A stretch of DNA of 48,463 nt from Streptomyces tateyamensis (GTDB taxonomy: Bacteria > Actinomycetota > Actinomycetes > Streptomycetales > Streptomycetaceae), in contig NZ_PYBW01000021.1 of assembly GCF_003205575.1 (NCBI RefSeq), positions 1 to 48,463 on the forward strand. Reading direction: 5' to 3'. The position numbers and the translations under genes were made by a program. The notes under the pieces were generated by a model that was given only the letters and a program-made list of their open reading frames with translations, was not told the DNA's origin and ran no database searches. Shown here one piece after another: positions 7,884 to 15,403 of this stretch (the stretch's first letter is position 1; each line of letters starts with the position of its first letter).

Positions 7884-8525
7884 ATGGCACCTCGCGGGGA
7901 ATCGGTCAACGAGGAGATGCGGCTGCGCTCCCGTCGGCGCCTGATGCGGGCCACCACCGACCTGGTCGACCAGCGCGGATACGCCGCCACCACCCTGGCC
8001 GACATCGCCGAGGCCGCCGGACTCGCGCGCGGCCTGGTCTCCTACTACTTCGACGGCAAACGACTGCTGATGCAGTCGGCCACCCACCGCCTGATGCACC
8101 TCGAACTGGCCGCGGCGCTGGCCGCGCTGGCCCCGGACGCCGGCGCCGAGCAGCGGCTGGCCACCGCGATCGACCAGGTGCTGCGCACCGCGCTGGACCA
8201 CCCGCGGGTGATGCGCTCGCACCTGGCGCTGATCCTCGACCCCGACGTCGGCGGCTTCGTGCAGGACCCGGAGCAGCAGCGGCTGGGGGCACTGCTGCGC
8301 GAGGTGCTGGCCGACTGGGGCGCCGAGGACCCGGTGGCCGAGCACGCGGTGCTGCGCAGCGCGCTGATGGGCGGCTGCATCGGGGTGCTGCTGCCGAACG
8401 CGCAGACCCCGCTGGCGCCGATCCGCGCCGACCTGTTCGCCCGCTACGGGCTGGCCTGGGAGCTGGGCAACCCGCCGCAGGCCGACCCGCCGGCCGGGGT
8501 GCACTGGATACGCCAGACGCGGTAG
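7884..8525 (+). CDS. TetR family transcriptional regulator
   Basis: The 213-residue protein has the N-terminal TetR helix-turn-helix (TTLADIAEAAGLARGLVSYY, about residues 36-55) and a helical ligand-binding half. The ATG at 7884 was chosen because GGAG lies 8 bases upstream; an in-frame TTG at 7848 falls inside the operator palindrome and is rejected. It follows a DHA2 exporter gene on the same strand but is separated from it by a terminator, so its target beyond itself is uncertain. Confidence 0.9.
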   Translation: MAPRGESVNEEMRLRSRRRLMRATTDLVDQRGYAATTLADIAEAAGLARGLVSYYFDGKRLLMQSATHRLMHLELAAALAALAPDAGAEQRLATAIDQVLRTALDHPRVMRSHLALILDPDVGGFVQDPEQQRLGALLREVLADWGAEDPVAEHAVLRSALMGGCIGVLLPNAQTPLAPIRADLFARYGLAWELGNPPQADPPAGVHWIRQTR

Positions 8526-8547
8526 CAGGCGCTGGACTCCTGGCGGA

Positions 8548-9417
8548 TCAGGCCTCGTTGAGGATCGAGGAGAGCAACTCGACCGTGCGCTCGGGGGTGA
8601 GGCTGTCGACACACAGCCGCTCCATCACCTGGACGTAGGCGTCCACGTCGTCGCGCTTGTCCAGGTAGAGCGCGCTGGTCAGCTGTTCCAGGTAGACCAC
8701 GTCCGCCAGGTCCTGCTCCGGGAAGCGCAGGATGCTGAACGCACCGCTCTCACCGGCGTGCGCACCGAACCGGAACGGCATCACCTGGATCACCACGTTG
8801 GGCTGCTCGGAGATGTCGATCAGGTACTGCAGCTGGGTGCGCATCACCTTGGGGCCGCCGACCGGGCGGCGCAGCGCGGCCTCGTCGATCACGGCCCACA
8901 GCCGCGGGCCCTGACCCTCCGTCAGCAGCTTCTGCCGGCGCAGCCGCAGGCCGACCAGACGGTCGATCTCCTCCTCGCTGAGCACCGGGCGGCTCTGCCC
9001 GAAGACCGCGCGGGCGTAGTCCTCGCACTGCAGCAGCCCCGGGATGAACTGCACCTCGTAGGTGCGGATCAGCGAGGCGGCCTCCTCCAGGCCCACGTAG
9101 GTCTGGAACCAGCCCGGCAGCACGTCGCTGAAGCTGTGCCACCAGCCGGACTTGTTCGCCTCGCGGACCAGGCCGAGCAGCGACTCGCGCTCCTCGCCGT
9201 CGGTGACGCCGTAGAGCGTGAGCAGGTCCGCGACGTCGCGCTCCTTGAAGGAGACCCGACCCAGCTCCATCCGGCTGATCTTCGACTCGGAGGCCCGGAT
9301 CTGGTAGCCGGCGTCCTCACGCGTGACACCCCGTGCCTCCCGCAGCCGACGCAGCTGGGAGCCCAGCAGGATCCGGCGCACCATGGAACCGCCGCCGCCG
9401 GGCTGCGCTGTGGTCAT
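8548..9417 (-). CDS. XRE-type helix-turn-helix regulator with DUF5753 domain (WhiJ-like)
   Basis: The 289-residue protein has an N-terminal XRE HTH (LGSQLRRLREARGVTREDAG, about residues 18-37, with recognition helix ASESKISRMELG) and a C-terminal DUF5753 domain (GWFQTYVGLEEAASLIRTYE onward to the end). WhiJ and its many paralogues in Streptomyces have this architecture and are usually encoded beside an RsbW-like ATPase and a DUF397 protein, as here. The ATG at 9417 is preceded by GGAGG about 10 bases upstream; the open frame to 9639 lacks such support. A TGCACGTGCA palindrome lies across its likely promoter, so it may be autoregulated. Confidence 0.92.
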   Translation of the reverse strand: MTTAQPGGGGSMVRRILLGSQLRRLREARGVTREDAGYQIRASESKISRMELGRVSFKERDVADLLTLYGVTDGEERESLLGLVREANKSGWWHSFSDVLPGWFQTYVGLEEAASLIRTYEVQFIPGLLQCEDYARAVFGQSRPVLSEEEIDRLVGLRLRRQKLLTEGQGPRLWAVIDEAALRRPVGGPKVMRTQLQYLIDISEQPNVVIQVMPFRFGAHAGESGAFSILRFPEQDLADVVYLEQLTSALYLDKRDDVDAYVQVMERLCVDSLTPERTVELLSSILNEA

Positions 9418-9559
9418 GCCGTCGGAACCTCCGCTTCGGGAAACAGGGCACAGTCTGCCACTATCCGGCCGCTCACAGTGCCGGTGATGGCACAAGGATC
9501 TATCAATTCTGCATCGGCACGTCCATCGGCACGGCCAGGAGCACGGTATAGCGCTCGTG

Positions 9560-9661
9560 CGGATGCACGTGCATCCGGCGTCTGCATATGCCAATGAGTC
9601 GACTGCACGTGAATCGACTCTTGCATCCGCCGTAAGCACAGAGCACGATGGTGCACGTGCA
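9560..9661. promoter_or_regulatory. three CACGTG-centred palindromes between the XRE and ATPase genes
   Basis: An 18-bp perfect palindrome CGGATGCACGTGCATCCG (9560-9577) and two further TGCACGTG elements (CACGTG at 9606-9611 and 9654-9659) lie in the 345-base divergent region 9418-9762. The first covers the -35 position of a minus-strand promoter candidate whose -10 is TATACC (9545-9550). The same core recurs ahead of the DUF397 gene. A binding site for the XRE protein is the likely reading. The remainder of the region shows no gene. Confidence 0.65.
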
Positions 9662-9762
9662 GTTGCACGCCCCCTGTGGCAGTCCCGCGGGCTTCGTTGT
9701 CGACCCCACGCACTTGGTCGCGGCGTTGGCGAAGCGGCCGAAGCGAGTCGGAGGTGACCGGC

Positions 9763-10383
9763 ATGACCCCGCCGGGTCCAGCCGTGTCCGCCCCCTTATG
9801 GGAGGAGCTCTTCATGGGCACCGGTACGGCCGTGGCCGTCGATCCTGACGTGGCGACATGCACTCTCGCCCCTCGCTATGACGCGGTACGCACCGCGCGA
9901 GATTTCGCCCGAACCAGCCTGCAACACTGGGGCCTCGACTACCTCTTCGACGATGTCGCCCTGGTGGCCTCGGAGTTGGTGACCAATGCGCTGCGGCACG
10001 CGATCGGCGAACCGACCGCCGCAGACCTGTCGCAGAGCCCCGGGCGGGCGTCCTTCCCGATCCAGGCCGGCCCCGGCCAGAGCAGCGAGAGCCGACTGCC
10101 GATCCGGATCAGCCTGGTCCACCGGGCACCCCAACTGGTCTGTGCCGTCAGCGATCCGAGCAGCGTGGGCCCGGTGACCAGAGAGGCCGACTTCGTCGCC
10201 GAGTCCGGGCGCGGACTGCACCTGGTGGACTCCTTCAGCCAGTCCTGGGGCTGGCACCCGCTGGCCTCCGGCACGGGCAAGGTGGTCTGGGCGCTCTTCC
10301 AGGCCGCCGACTGTCCGTCAGTCTCCTCTGCCGTGCTGATAGCTGACGCCGCATCGGCCGGCCGCCACCGGCGCTCCGCCTAG
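9763..10383 (+). CDS. RsbW-like ATP-binding (HATPase_c) regulatory protein
   Basis: The 206-residue protein has the GHKL ATPase N-box VASELVTNALRHA, a G-box ESGRGLHLVDSFSQSWGW and a final GTGKVVWALF strand, but no histidine-kinase dimerisation domain. Such single-domain proteins in Streptomyces are anti-sigma-factor-like. The ATG at 9763 has an ideal GGAGGTGA site 5 bases upstream; a second ATG at 9814 also has GGAGGAG 6 bases upstream and would give 189 residues, so the start is unresolved. It belongs with the XRE gene (divergent) and the DUF397 gene (convergent). Confidence 0.88.
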   Translation: MTPPGPAVSAPLWEELFMGTGTAVAVDPDVATCTLAPRYDAVRTARDFARTSLQHWGLDYLFDDVALVASELVTNALRHAIGEPTAADLSQSPGRASFPIQAGPGQSSESRLPIRISLVHRAPQLVCAVSDPSSVGPVTREADFVAESGRGLHLVDSFSQSWGWHPLASGTGKVVWALFQAADCPSVSSAVLIADAASAGRHRRSA

Positions 10384-10402
10384 GCCGCCGCCCGCCGTGC
10401 CC

Positions 10403-10430
10403 GGAACGCCGCGCCAGTGCGCGGCGTTTC
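10403..10430 (+). terminator. hairpin after the ATPase gene
   Basis: A 12-bp stem (10403-10414 with 10419-10430, one G-T pair) with a 4-base loop starts 20 bases after the stop. A second weaker repeat, CGCCGTCG (10540-10547) with CGACGGCG (10563-10570), may serve the convergent DUF397 gene. Confidence 0.7.
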
Positions 10431-10600
10431 GTCGTTTCCGCCGCCGGCCGCATCACGGTCGAGGCACTGACAGCGGCGGTAGCAGTGGCAGCGGTGACGG
10501 AAGTGGCGGCGATGATCTGCCGGGCCGGGGAACGCCGAACGCCGTCGCGGCTTCCCCCGCCACGACGGCGCGTCCTGGATCCGTCCGAGCACTGCCCGGG

Positions 10601-10837
10601 TCAGCCGACCAGGTGGTCGAACTCCCCGTCCTTCACGCCGAGCAGCAGCGCCTCGATCTCGTCCCGGGTGTAGATCAGCGCCGGGCCGTCCGGAAAGCGC
10701 GAGTTGCGCATCGCGACCGCGCCGCCGGGCAGGGCGGCGAGCTCCACGCAGTTGCCCTTGGAGTTGCTGTGCCGGCTCTTCTGCCAGACCACGCCCTCGA
10801 GGTCGGTGGCCGCCATGCCGTTGTACGTGTCGTGCAT
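10601..10837 (-). CDS. DUF397 domain small protein
   Basis: The 78-residue protein carries the DUF397 signature VVWQKSRHSNSKGNCVELA near residues 16-34 and a MRNSRFPDGPAL strand. DUF397 proteins are partners of WhiJ-type XRE regulators in Streptomyces and are thought to modulate their DNA binding. The ATG at 10837 has GGGAG 8 bases upstream; an extension to 11005 has no ribosome site and crosses the promoter. It is convergent with the ATPase gene and shares the TGCACGTGCA palindrome with the XRE/ATPase promoter region. Confidence 0.88.
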   Translation of the reverse strand: MHDTYNGMAATDLEGVVWQKSRHSNSKGNCVELAALPGGAVAMRNSRFPDGPALIYTRDEIEALLLGVKDGEFDHLVG

Positions 10838-11302
10838 AGGAATCTCCCAGAGAGCGCTGGAGTGATCGAACCGCTCGGCGCCCGTCCGCTCCGACCGCCG
10901 GCCGCCTTCCGGCTCGCATGGGCAGCGCGAATGCCTTACTTGTCGTAATGATAACGCTAATGCACGTGCATCGGCATGTGATTTTGCGCGTGCACGCACG
11001 GGCATCCGCGATGCCAGAGTGCCTCGTGGGAGCGGTCTACTGCCGGGCAGAACCGGACAGATGAGGATGAATCAGCTCGTTGATCGTCACCGCCGATGGA
11101 GGGGACGCCCGACAGAGCGTGGCCGGTTCGGCCGTTGACAAGCTGCACAAGTGATCAACTTCGCAGCCGGCCCCTCACACTCCGTCACATCTTGACGGCG
11201 GGCCGGGCAGATTGCCGGATTTGCTCCGTCTTGTCCCGGAGCTGCCCCCGGATCGGCAGCCGGATGCGAAGTGATCACGGGCATGTCCTACGATTCTGCG
11301 CC
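10838..11302. other. 465-base intergenic region with palindromes and promoters
   Basis: On the minus strand a -10 TATCAT (10948-10953) serves DUF397, and the palindrome ATGCACGTGCAT (10960-10971) fills the spacer up to its -35 position. A second near-palindrome (TGCGCGTGCACGCA, 10985-10998) lies beyond. On the plus strand TACGAT (11289-11294), 8 bases before the ATG of the next gene, suggests a leaderless transcript. The sequence AAGTGATCA occurs twice (about 11151 and 11270). No gene seen. Confidence 0.55.
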
Positions 11303-12259
11303 ATGAGCACTGCTGCTATCCCGGGCGCCCCGCTGCCCGTCCGCACGCCCGGCTCCCGTGCACGGGGGCGCCACCGCCGCCCCGAGCGCCCCGAGGTGCC
11401 CGCGGGCGCGCCGGCACTGCTGCTGGCCGTGCCCGCGGCGGCGACGCCCGAGGCGGTCGCGTTGGTGGACGAGCTGGTCTCGGTGATCCGCAGCGAGAAC
11501 CCCGGCCTGCCGCTCGCAGCCGGCTGGCTGGCCGGCGGCAGCGAGTCGGCGGCCGCCCAGGAGTCCACCGCGGACGCCGCCGAGGGCACGCAGGGCAGCC
11601 CGACCGCCGAGCGGCCGCGGCCCAGCGTCGAGGACCTGCTGGCGGAGGCCGCCGCGGCCGGCATGCCGGTGCCGGTCCTGGTCCCGCTGCTGTCCGGCCC
11701 GCACGCGTACCTGGCCGCACTGCAGGAACTGGCCGCCCGGGCCGGCGCCGTGGTCACCGACCCGCTCGGCCCGCACCCACTGCTGGCCGAGGCCGTGCAC
11801 GTGCGCCTGTCCGAGGCCGGGCTGGCCCGGGCCGACCGGGCCCGCCTGTTCGCCATCGCCACCGCCGCCGACGGGGTCGTGCTGACCACGGTCGGCGGCG
11901 AGGAGGCGGCCGCGGCCGCCGGGATCACCGGCGTGCTGCTGGCGGCCCGGCTGGCGGTCCCGGTGGTCGCCGCCGCGCTGGACGTGCCCGGTTCGGTGGC
12001 CGGCGCCGTCGAGCACCTGCGCGCCACCGGTGCTGAGCGCCCGGCGCTCGCCCCGCTGGTGATCGGTCCAGAGGCCCCGACCGAGCTGCTGCTGGCCGCC
12101 ACCGAGGCGACCGGCTGCCCGAGCGCGGCACCTGTCGGCGCGTACGCCACGGTGGCGCAGCTGATCACCTCCGCCTACCTCGCGGTGCTGCCGGCCCTGC
12201 TGCCGGCGGTGGAGGAGGAGCAGGAGCAGGCCGCCGAGCAGGCGGAGGCGGCCGAGTAG
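11303..12259 (+). CDS. CbiX/sirohydrochlorin chelatase-like protein with a degenerate active site
   Basis: The 318-residue protein has the two-repeat pattern of CbiX-type chelatases, including VPVLVPLLSGPHAYLAAL and LGPHPLLAEAVHVRLSEAG. The N-terminal metal-binding LAHGS motif of true sirohydrochlorin chelatases is replaced here by LAVPA, so chelatase activity is doubtful. The first 35 residues are basic and disordered and the C-terminus is a Glu/Ala-rich tail. No cobalamin or siroheme genes are nearby; the next gene is rpfA. The ATG at 11303 was chosen because the upstream open frame crosses a promoter-like region. Confidence 0.62.
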   Translation: MSTAAIPGAPLPVRTPGSRARGRHRRPERPEVPAGAPALLLAVPAAATPEAVALVDELVSVIRSENPGLPLAAGWLAGGSESAAAQESTADAAEGTQGSPTAERPRPSVEDLLAEAAAAGMPVPVLVPLLSGPHAYLAALQELAARAGAVVTDPLGPHPLLAEAVHVRLSEAGLARADRARLFAIATAADGVVLTTVGGEEAAAAAGITGVLLAARLAVPVVAAALDVPGSVAGAVEHLRATGAERPALAPLVIGPEAPTELLLAATEATGCPSAAPVGAYATVAQLITSAYLAVLPALLPAVEEEQEQAAEQAEAAE

Positions 12260-12285
12260 GGCCCGCCCCGCCGCACCACGTCCGC

Positions 12286-12351
12286 AGGCCCCGTGGCCGC
12301 CCCTGAGGCAGCCGCGGGGCCTCGCCGCGTTCGGAGGCCTCGTCGCCTCCG
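12286..12351 (+). terminator. two hairpins after the CbiX-like gene
   Basis: AGGCCCCG (12286-12293) pairs with CGGGGCCT (12315-12322), and CGGAGGC (12332-12338) pairs with GCCTCCG (12345-12351). They follow the stop codon by 26 bases. The following bases to 12679 show no gene. Confidence 0.55.
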
Positions 12352-12679
12352 GAGCCGGGTCGAGGCGGGCCGGGTCGGAGCGGTCCGCAGTGCGCTCGGG
12401 TCCAGCTGAACAGCTGGTGCTGACGGAGTGACAGGCGAGGGCAAAACGGACATCTGAGGGCGAGTCGACTTTGGTCTCGAAACGGTAACCGAGGCTCGGG
12501 GCCGGCCCCCGCGGGCCGGAATCCGGACGGTCGACGGAGCCCGTGACCGGGCCGCGGAACCGATGGCCCGTCACCCTGAGATGACGGCAACTGCCCTACT
12601 GAGAAGGCGCATTGGTCCGGCAACCGCCGACGCCCCATCAGCTGGCCATGATCCTCGATCTTGAGGGAGTGGTGAAGCC

Positions 12680-12733
12680 GCTGTGACCGCGCTCACAGCT
12701 GTTTGCGGAATCAACTTATGCCTGTCTAACGTG
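12680..12733 (+). promoter_or_regulatory. CRP-type site and rpfA promoter
   Basis: TGTGA (12682-12686), six bases and TCACA (12693-12697) make a perfect CRP-consensus palindrome, flanked by GC on each side; its reverse reading fits the Streptomyces form GTG-N6-GNCAC. A promoter follows, with TTGCGG (12703-12708) and a -10 within TCTAACGT (12725-12733). In S. coelicolor rpfA is known to be activated by CRP, which matches this arrangement. The resulting leader would be about 230 bases. Confidence 0.75.
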
Positions 12734-12769
12734 CTCCCCGTTCGTGGTCACACGGACCCAGCGGGCCGG

Positions 12770-12947
12770 ACGCCGAGTCCTGCCACCAGCACCGCTGGCA
12801 GCGCGAAAACGCACCACGGCAGGAGCGGGGGAACCAGGTAAGCCGCCCTGGCACCGGTCATCGACCGGTCGCCGGGCTAGGGGTGAAGCCGTGCTCAGCA
12901 CGGCCGGGCAACTCCAGCCCGAATCCGACAGCTCACCTCGCAGGCGT
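12770..12947 (+). ncRNA. c-di-AMP riboswitch (ydaO-yuaA class)
   Basis: The leader of rpfA contains the class hallmarks in order: CGGGGGAACCAGGTAAG near 12826-12842, GGGGTGAAGCC (12880-12890), GGGCAACTCCAGCCC (12906-12920), GAATCCGACAGCT and the closing CCTCGCAGGCGT. The terminal stem pairs ACGCC (12770-12774) with GGCGT (12943-12947). The ribosome site AGGAGAGG begins at 12948, directly after the aptamer. This class in Streptomyces rpf leaders lowers expression when c-di-AMP is bound. Confidence 0.9.
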
Positions 12948-12966
12948 AGGAGAGGAACGCGTCTTC

Positions 12967-14178
12967 ATGCTGCCCACCACTGGCACGAACCGTCCCCGCA
13001 CCGCCAAGCGCGCGATCGCCGCGACCGGCCTGCTCGGCCTCGGCCTGGCGCTGCCCTGCATCACCGCCACCACCGCCTCCGCCGCGCCGGTCTCGGTCTG
13101 GGACAAGGTCGCCACCTGCGAGTCGACCAACGACTGGTCGATCAACACCGGCAACGGCTTCTACGGCGGCCTGCAGTTCACCTCCTCCACCTGGGCGGCC
13201 TACGGCGGCCACCAGTACGCCTCCGAGGCCAACCTGGCCACCAAGGACCAGCAGATCTCGGTGGCCGAGAAGGTCCTCGCCGACCAGGGCCCCGGCGCCT
13301 GGCCGGTCTGCTCCATCCAGGCCGGCCTGACCCGCGGCGGCGCCGCCCCGCAGGTCAACACCTCGGCCCAGCAGGCCCCGCAGGCGCAGCAGGCCCCGCA
13401 GGCGCAGAACAGCGGCTCGCAGAGCAGCTCGAACCAGGGCAGCGCCCAGAACCACTCGGGCCGCCACCACGGTGCCTCCCAGGACGCCGTGGCCGCCGCG
13501 CCGCAGCAGACCACCAGCACCCAGAACAAGACCTACACCGTGGTCCAGGGCGACTGGCTCTCCACCATCGCCCAGAACCAGCACGTGGACGGCGGCTGGC
13601 AGAAGCTCTACGACCTCAACAAGTCGGCCCTGACCCAGGGTCCGGACTGGATCTACCCGGGCGAGCAGCTGGTGCTGGGCACCGTCACGGTCGCCACCCC
13701 GGCCGCGCCGGCCGCGCCCTCCAGCGACGAGGACAACGGCTCCTCGGCCCCGGCCGCCGCCCCGGCCGCGCCGTCGGTGAAGACCACCAGCGCCAAGACC
13801 GCCGCGCAGCCGGCCTCCGGCGCCTTCGCCTCGGCGATCGCCTTCGCCGAGTCCAAGGTCGGCCAGGCGTACATCTGGGGCGGCACCGGCAACGGCGGCT
13901 GGGACTGCTCCGGCCTGACCCAGGCCGCGCTGGCCAAGGCCGGCGTCTCCATCCCGCGCGTCGCCGCCGACCAGGCCGCGGCCACCACCCGGGTCTCGCT
14001 GAACAACCTGCAGCCGGGCGATCTGCTCTTCTGGTCGAACGACGGCAGCAACGCGGGCGTCTACCACGTGGGCCTGTACATCGGCGGCGGCCAGTACGTC
14101 GAGGCGGCCAACCCGAGCGCGGGCGTGAAGTACGAGACCATCTCGAACTACACCCCGGACTTCGCGGGCCGCGTCTGA
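12967..14178 (+). CDS. rpfA: resuscitation-promoting factor with LysM and NlpC/P60 domains
   Basis: This secreted cell-wall hydrolase is needed in relatives for spore germination and wall remodelling. Of 403 residues, 1-40 are a signal peptide (cleavage near ASAA-PVS). Residues 41-118 are the Rpf transglycosylase-like domain with catalytic glutamate E52 in CESTNDW. A Gln/Ser-rich linker with AQQAPQ repeats follows, then LysM (about 189-237), a Pro/Ala linker and NlpC/P60 (about 290-403) with C314 in WDCSGL and H367 in YHVGLYIG. It could thus cut both glycan and peptide bonds. The CRP-type site and riboswitch upstream support the rpfA assignment; the classic RpfA, as I recall it, ends at LysM, so the C40 domain is an addition. 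Confidence 0.9.
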   Translation: MLPTTGTNRPRTAKRAIAATGLLGLGLALPCITATTASAAPVSVWDKVATCESTNDWSINTGNGFYGGLQFTSSTWAAYGGHQYASEANLATKDQQISVAEKVLADQGPGAWPVCSIQAGLTRGGAAPQVNTSAQQAPQAQQAPQAQNSGSQSSSNQGSAQNHSGRHHGASQDAVAAAPQQTTSTQNKTYTVVQGDWLSTIAQNQHVDGGWQKLYDLNKSALTQGPDWIYPGEQLVLGTVTVATPAAPAAPSSDEDNGSSAPAAAPAAPSVKTTSAKTAAQPASGAFASAIAFAESKVGQAYIWGGTGNGGWDCSGLTQAALAKAGVSIPRVAADQAAATTRVSLNNLQPGDLLFWSNDGSNAGVYHVGLYIGGGQYVEAANPSAGVKYETISNYTPDFAGRV

Positions 14179-14196
14179 CCCGCACCGCAGCACAGC

Positions 14197-14242
14197 GCCC
14201 GTAGGCCGGTCCCCCACCTCTCCCGGGGACCGGCCTACGGGC
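14197..14242 (+). terminator. rpfA terminator
   Basis: A perfect 18-bp inverted repeat (14197-14214 with 14225-14242) with a 10-base loop lies 18 bases past the stop. Confidence 0.88.
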
Positions 14243-14311
14243 ATGGCCGGGCCCGGCCCCGGGCGGGTGACGCAGGCTCACGCACGGGGTGGCCCAGGCA
14301 CCCGGGCACGC

Positions 14312-14350
14312 CGAAGCGCCGCCGGCCCGGGTGGGGCCGGCGGCGCTTCG
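14312..14350 (-). terminator. terminator of the maltose operon
   Basis: A perfect 17-bp inverted repeat (14312-14328 with 14334-14350) with a 5-base loop lies 8 bases past the minus-strand stop of the LacI-family gene. Confidence 0.85.
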
Positions 14351-14358
14351 AAGCAGGC

Positions 14359-15378
14359 TCAGCGGGCGCGGGCCCCGGTGGAGCCGCGCATCACCAGTTC
14401 GGGCTGGAACATGAACTCGGCCCGCTGGGCCGGCTCTCCGCCGACCTCCTCCAGCAGCGCGTCCACCGCCGCGGTGGCCATCGCCTCCACCGGCTGCCGG
14501 ATCGTGGTCAGCGGCGGCTCGGTGAACGCGATCAGCGGCGAGTCGTCGAACCCGACCACCGAGACGTCCCCGGGCACCGACAGCCCGCGCTGCCGCACCG
14601 CCCGGATCGCCCCCAGCGCCATCATGTCGCTGCCGCACACGATCGCCGTGCAGCCCCGGTCCAGCAGCGCCCCGGCCGCCGAGTGCCCGCCCTCCACGCT
14701 GAACAGCGTGTGGTGCACCAGCTGCTCGGCCTCCTCGGCACCGACGCCGAGCACCGAGCGCATCGCCGCGGTGAACCCCTCGATCTTGCGCAGCACCGGC
14801 ACGTACCGCCGCTGCCCGACCGCCAGCCCGATCCGCTCGTGCCCGAGCTCGGCCAGGTGCTGGACCGCCATCCACATCGCGGCCCGGTCGTCCGGCGAGA
14901 TGAACGGTGCGGCGATCCGGTCGCTGTAACCGTTGATCAGCACGAACGGCACCTGACGCCCGGTCAGCTTGGCGTACCGGTCGTGGTCGGCGGTGGAGTC
15001 GGCGTGCAGGCCGGAGACGAAGACGATCCCGGCCACCCCCCGCTCCACCAGCATCTCCACCAGTTCGTCCTCGGTGGAGCCGCCGGGGGTCTGGGTGCAG
15101 AGCACCGGGGTGTACCCGTGCCGGCTGAGCACCTGCTCGATCACCTGCGCGAGCGCGGGGAAGATCGGGTTGCTCAACTCGGGCGTGATCAGCCCGATCA
15201 GCCCGGCGCTGCGCTGGCGCAGCCGGGTCGGCCGCTCGTAGCCGAGCACGTCGAGGGCGGCCAGCACGGTCTGCCGGGTCGTCGCGGAGACGCCCGCCTT
15301 GCCGTTGAGGACGCGGCTGACGGTGGCCTCGCTGACCCCCGCCTGCGCCGCGATGTCCGAGAGTCGCGCCGTAGTCAC
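14359..15378 (-). CDS. malR: LacI family repressor of the maltose/alpha-glucoside operon (MalR type)
   Basis: The 339-residue protein has the LacI HTH (ARLSDIAAQAGVSEATVSRV) and hinge followed by a periplasmic-binding-like sensor domain. It is the last gene of the malEFG-aglA run, 25 bases after aglA and on the same strand, so it is probably in the operon. In Streptomyces MalR represses malEFG by binding CTTGCAG-type repeats, and such a site lies before malE here. A TTGCAA half-site also lies 15 bases before this gene's GTG start (15393-15398). In S. coelicolor malR lies upstream of malE, so the order here differs. Confidence 0.85.
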   Translation of the reverse strand: MTTARLSDIAAQAGVSEATVSRVLNGKAGVSATTRQTVLAALDVLGYERPTRLRQRSAGLIGLITPELSNPIFPALAQVIEQVLSRHGYTPVLCTQTPGGSTEDELVEMLVERGVAGIVFVSGLHADSTADHDRYAKLTGRQVPFVLINGYSDRIAAPFISPDDRAAMWMAVQHLAELGHERIGLAVGQRRYVPVLRKIEGFTAAMRSVLGVGAEEAEQLVHHTLFSVEGGHSAAGALLDRGCTAIVCGSDMMALGAIRAVRQRGLSVPGDVSVVGFDDSPLIAFTEPPLTTIRQPVEAMATAAVDALLEEVGGEPAQRAEFMFQPELVMRGSTGARAR

Positions 15379-15403
15379 GATCCCAGAGCCTATTGCAACC
15401 ACG

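Noticed and set aside
14197..14350. Two adjacent long inverted repeats as a mobile-element footprint
   Set aside because: Each is a separate hairpin placed right after a convergent gene's stop codon; there is no target duplication or transposase.
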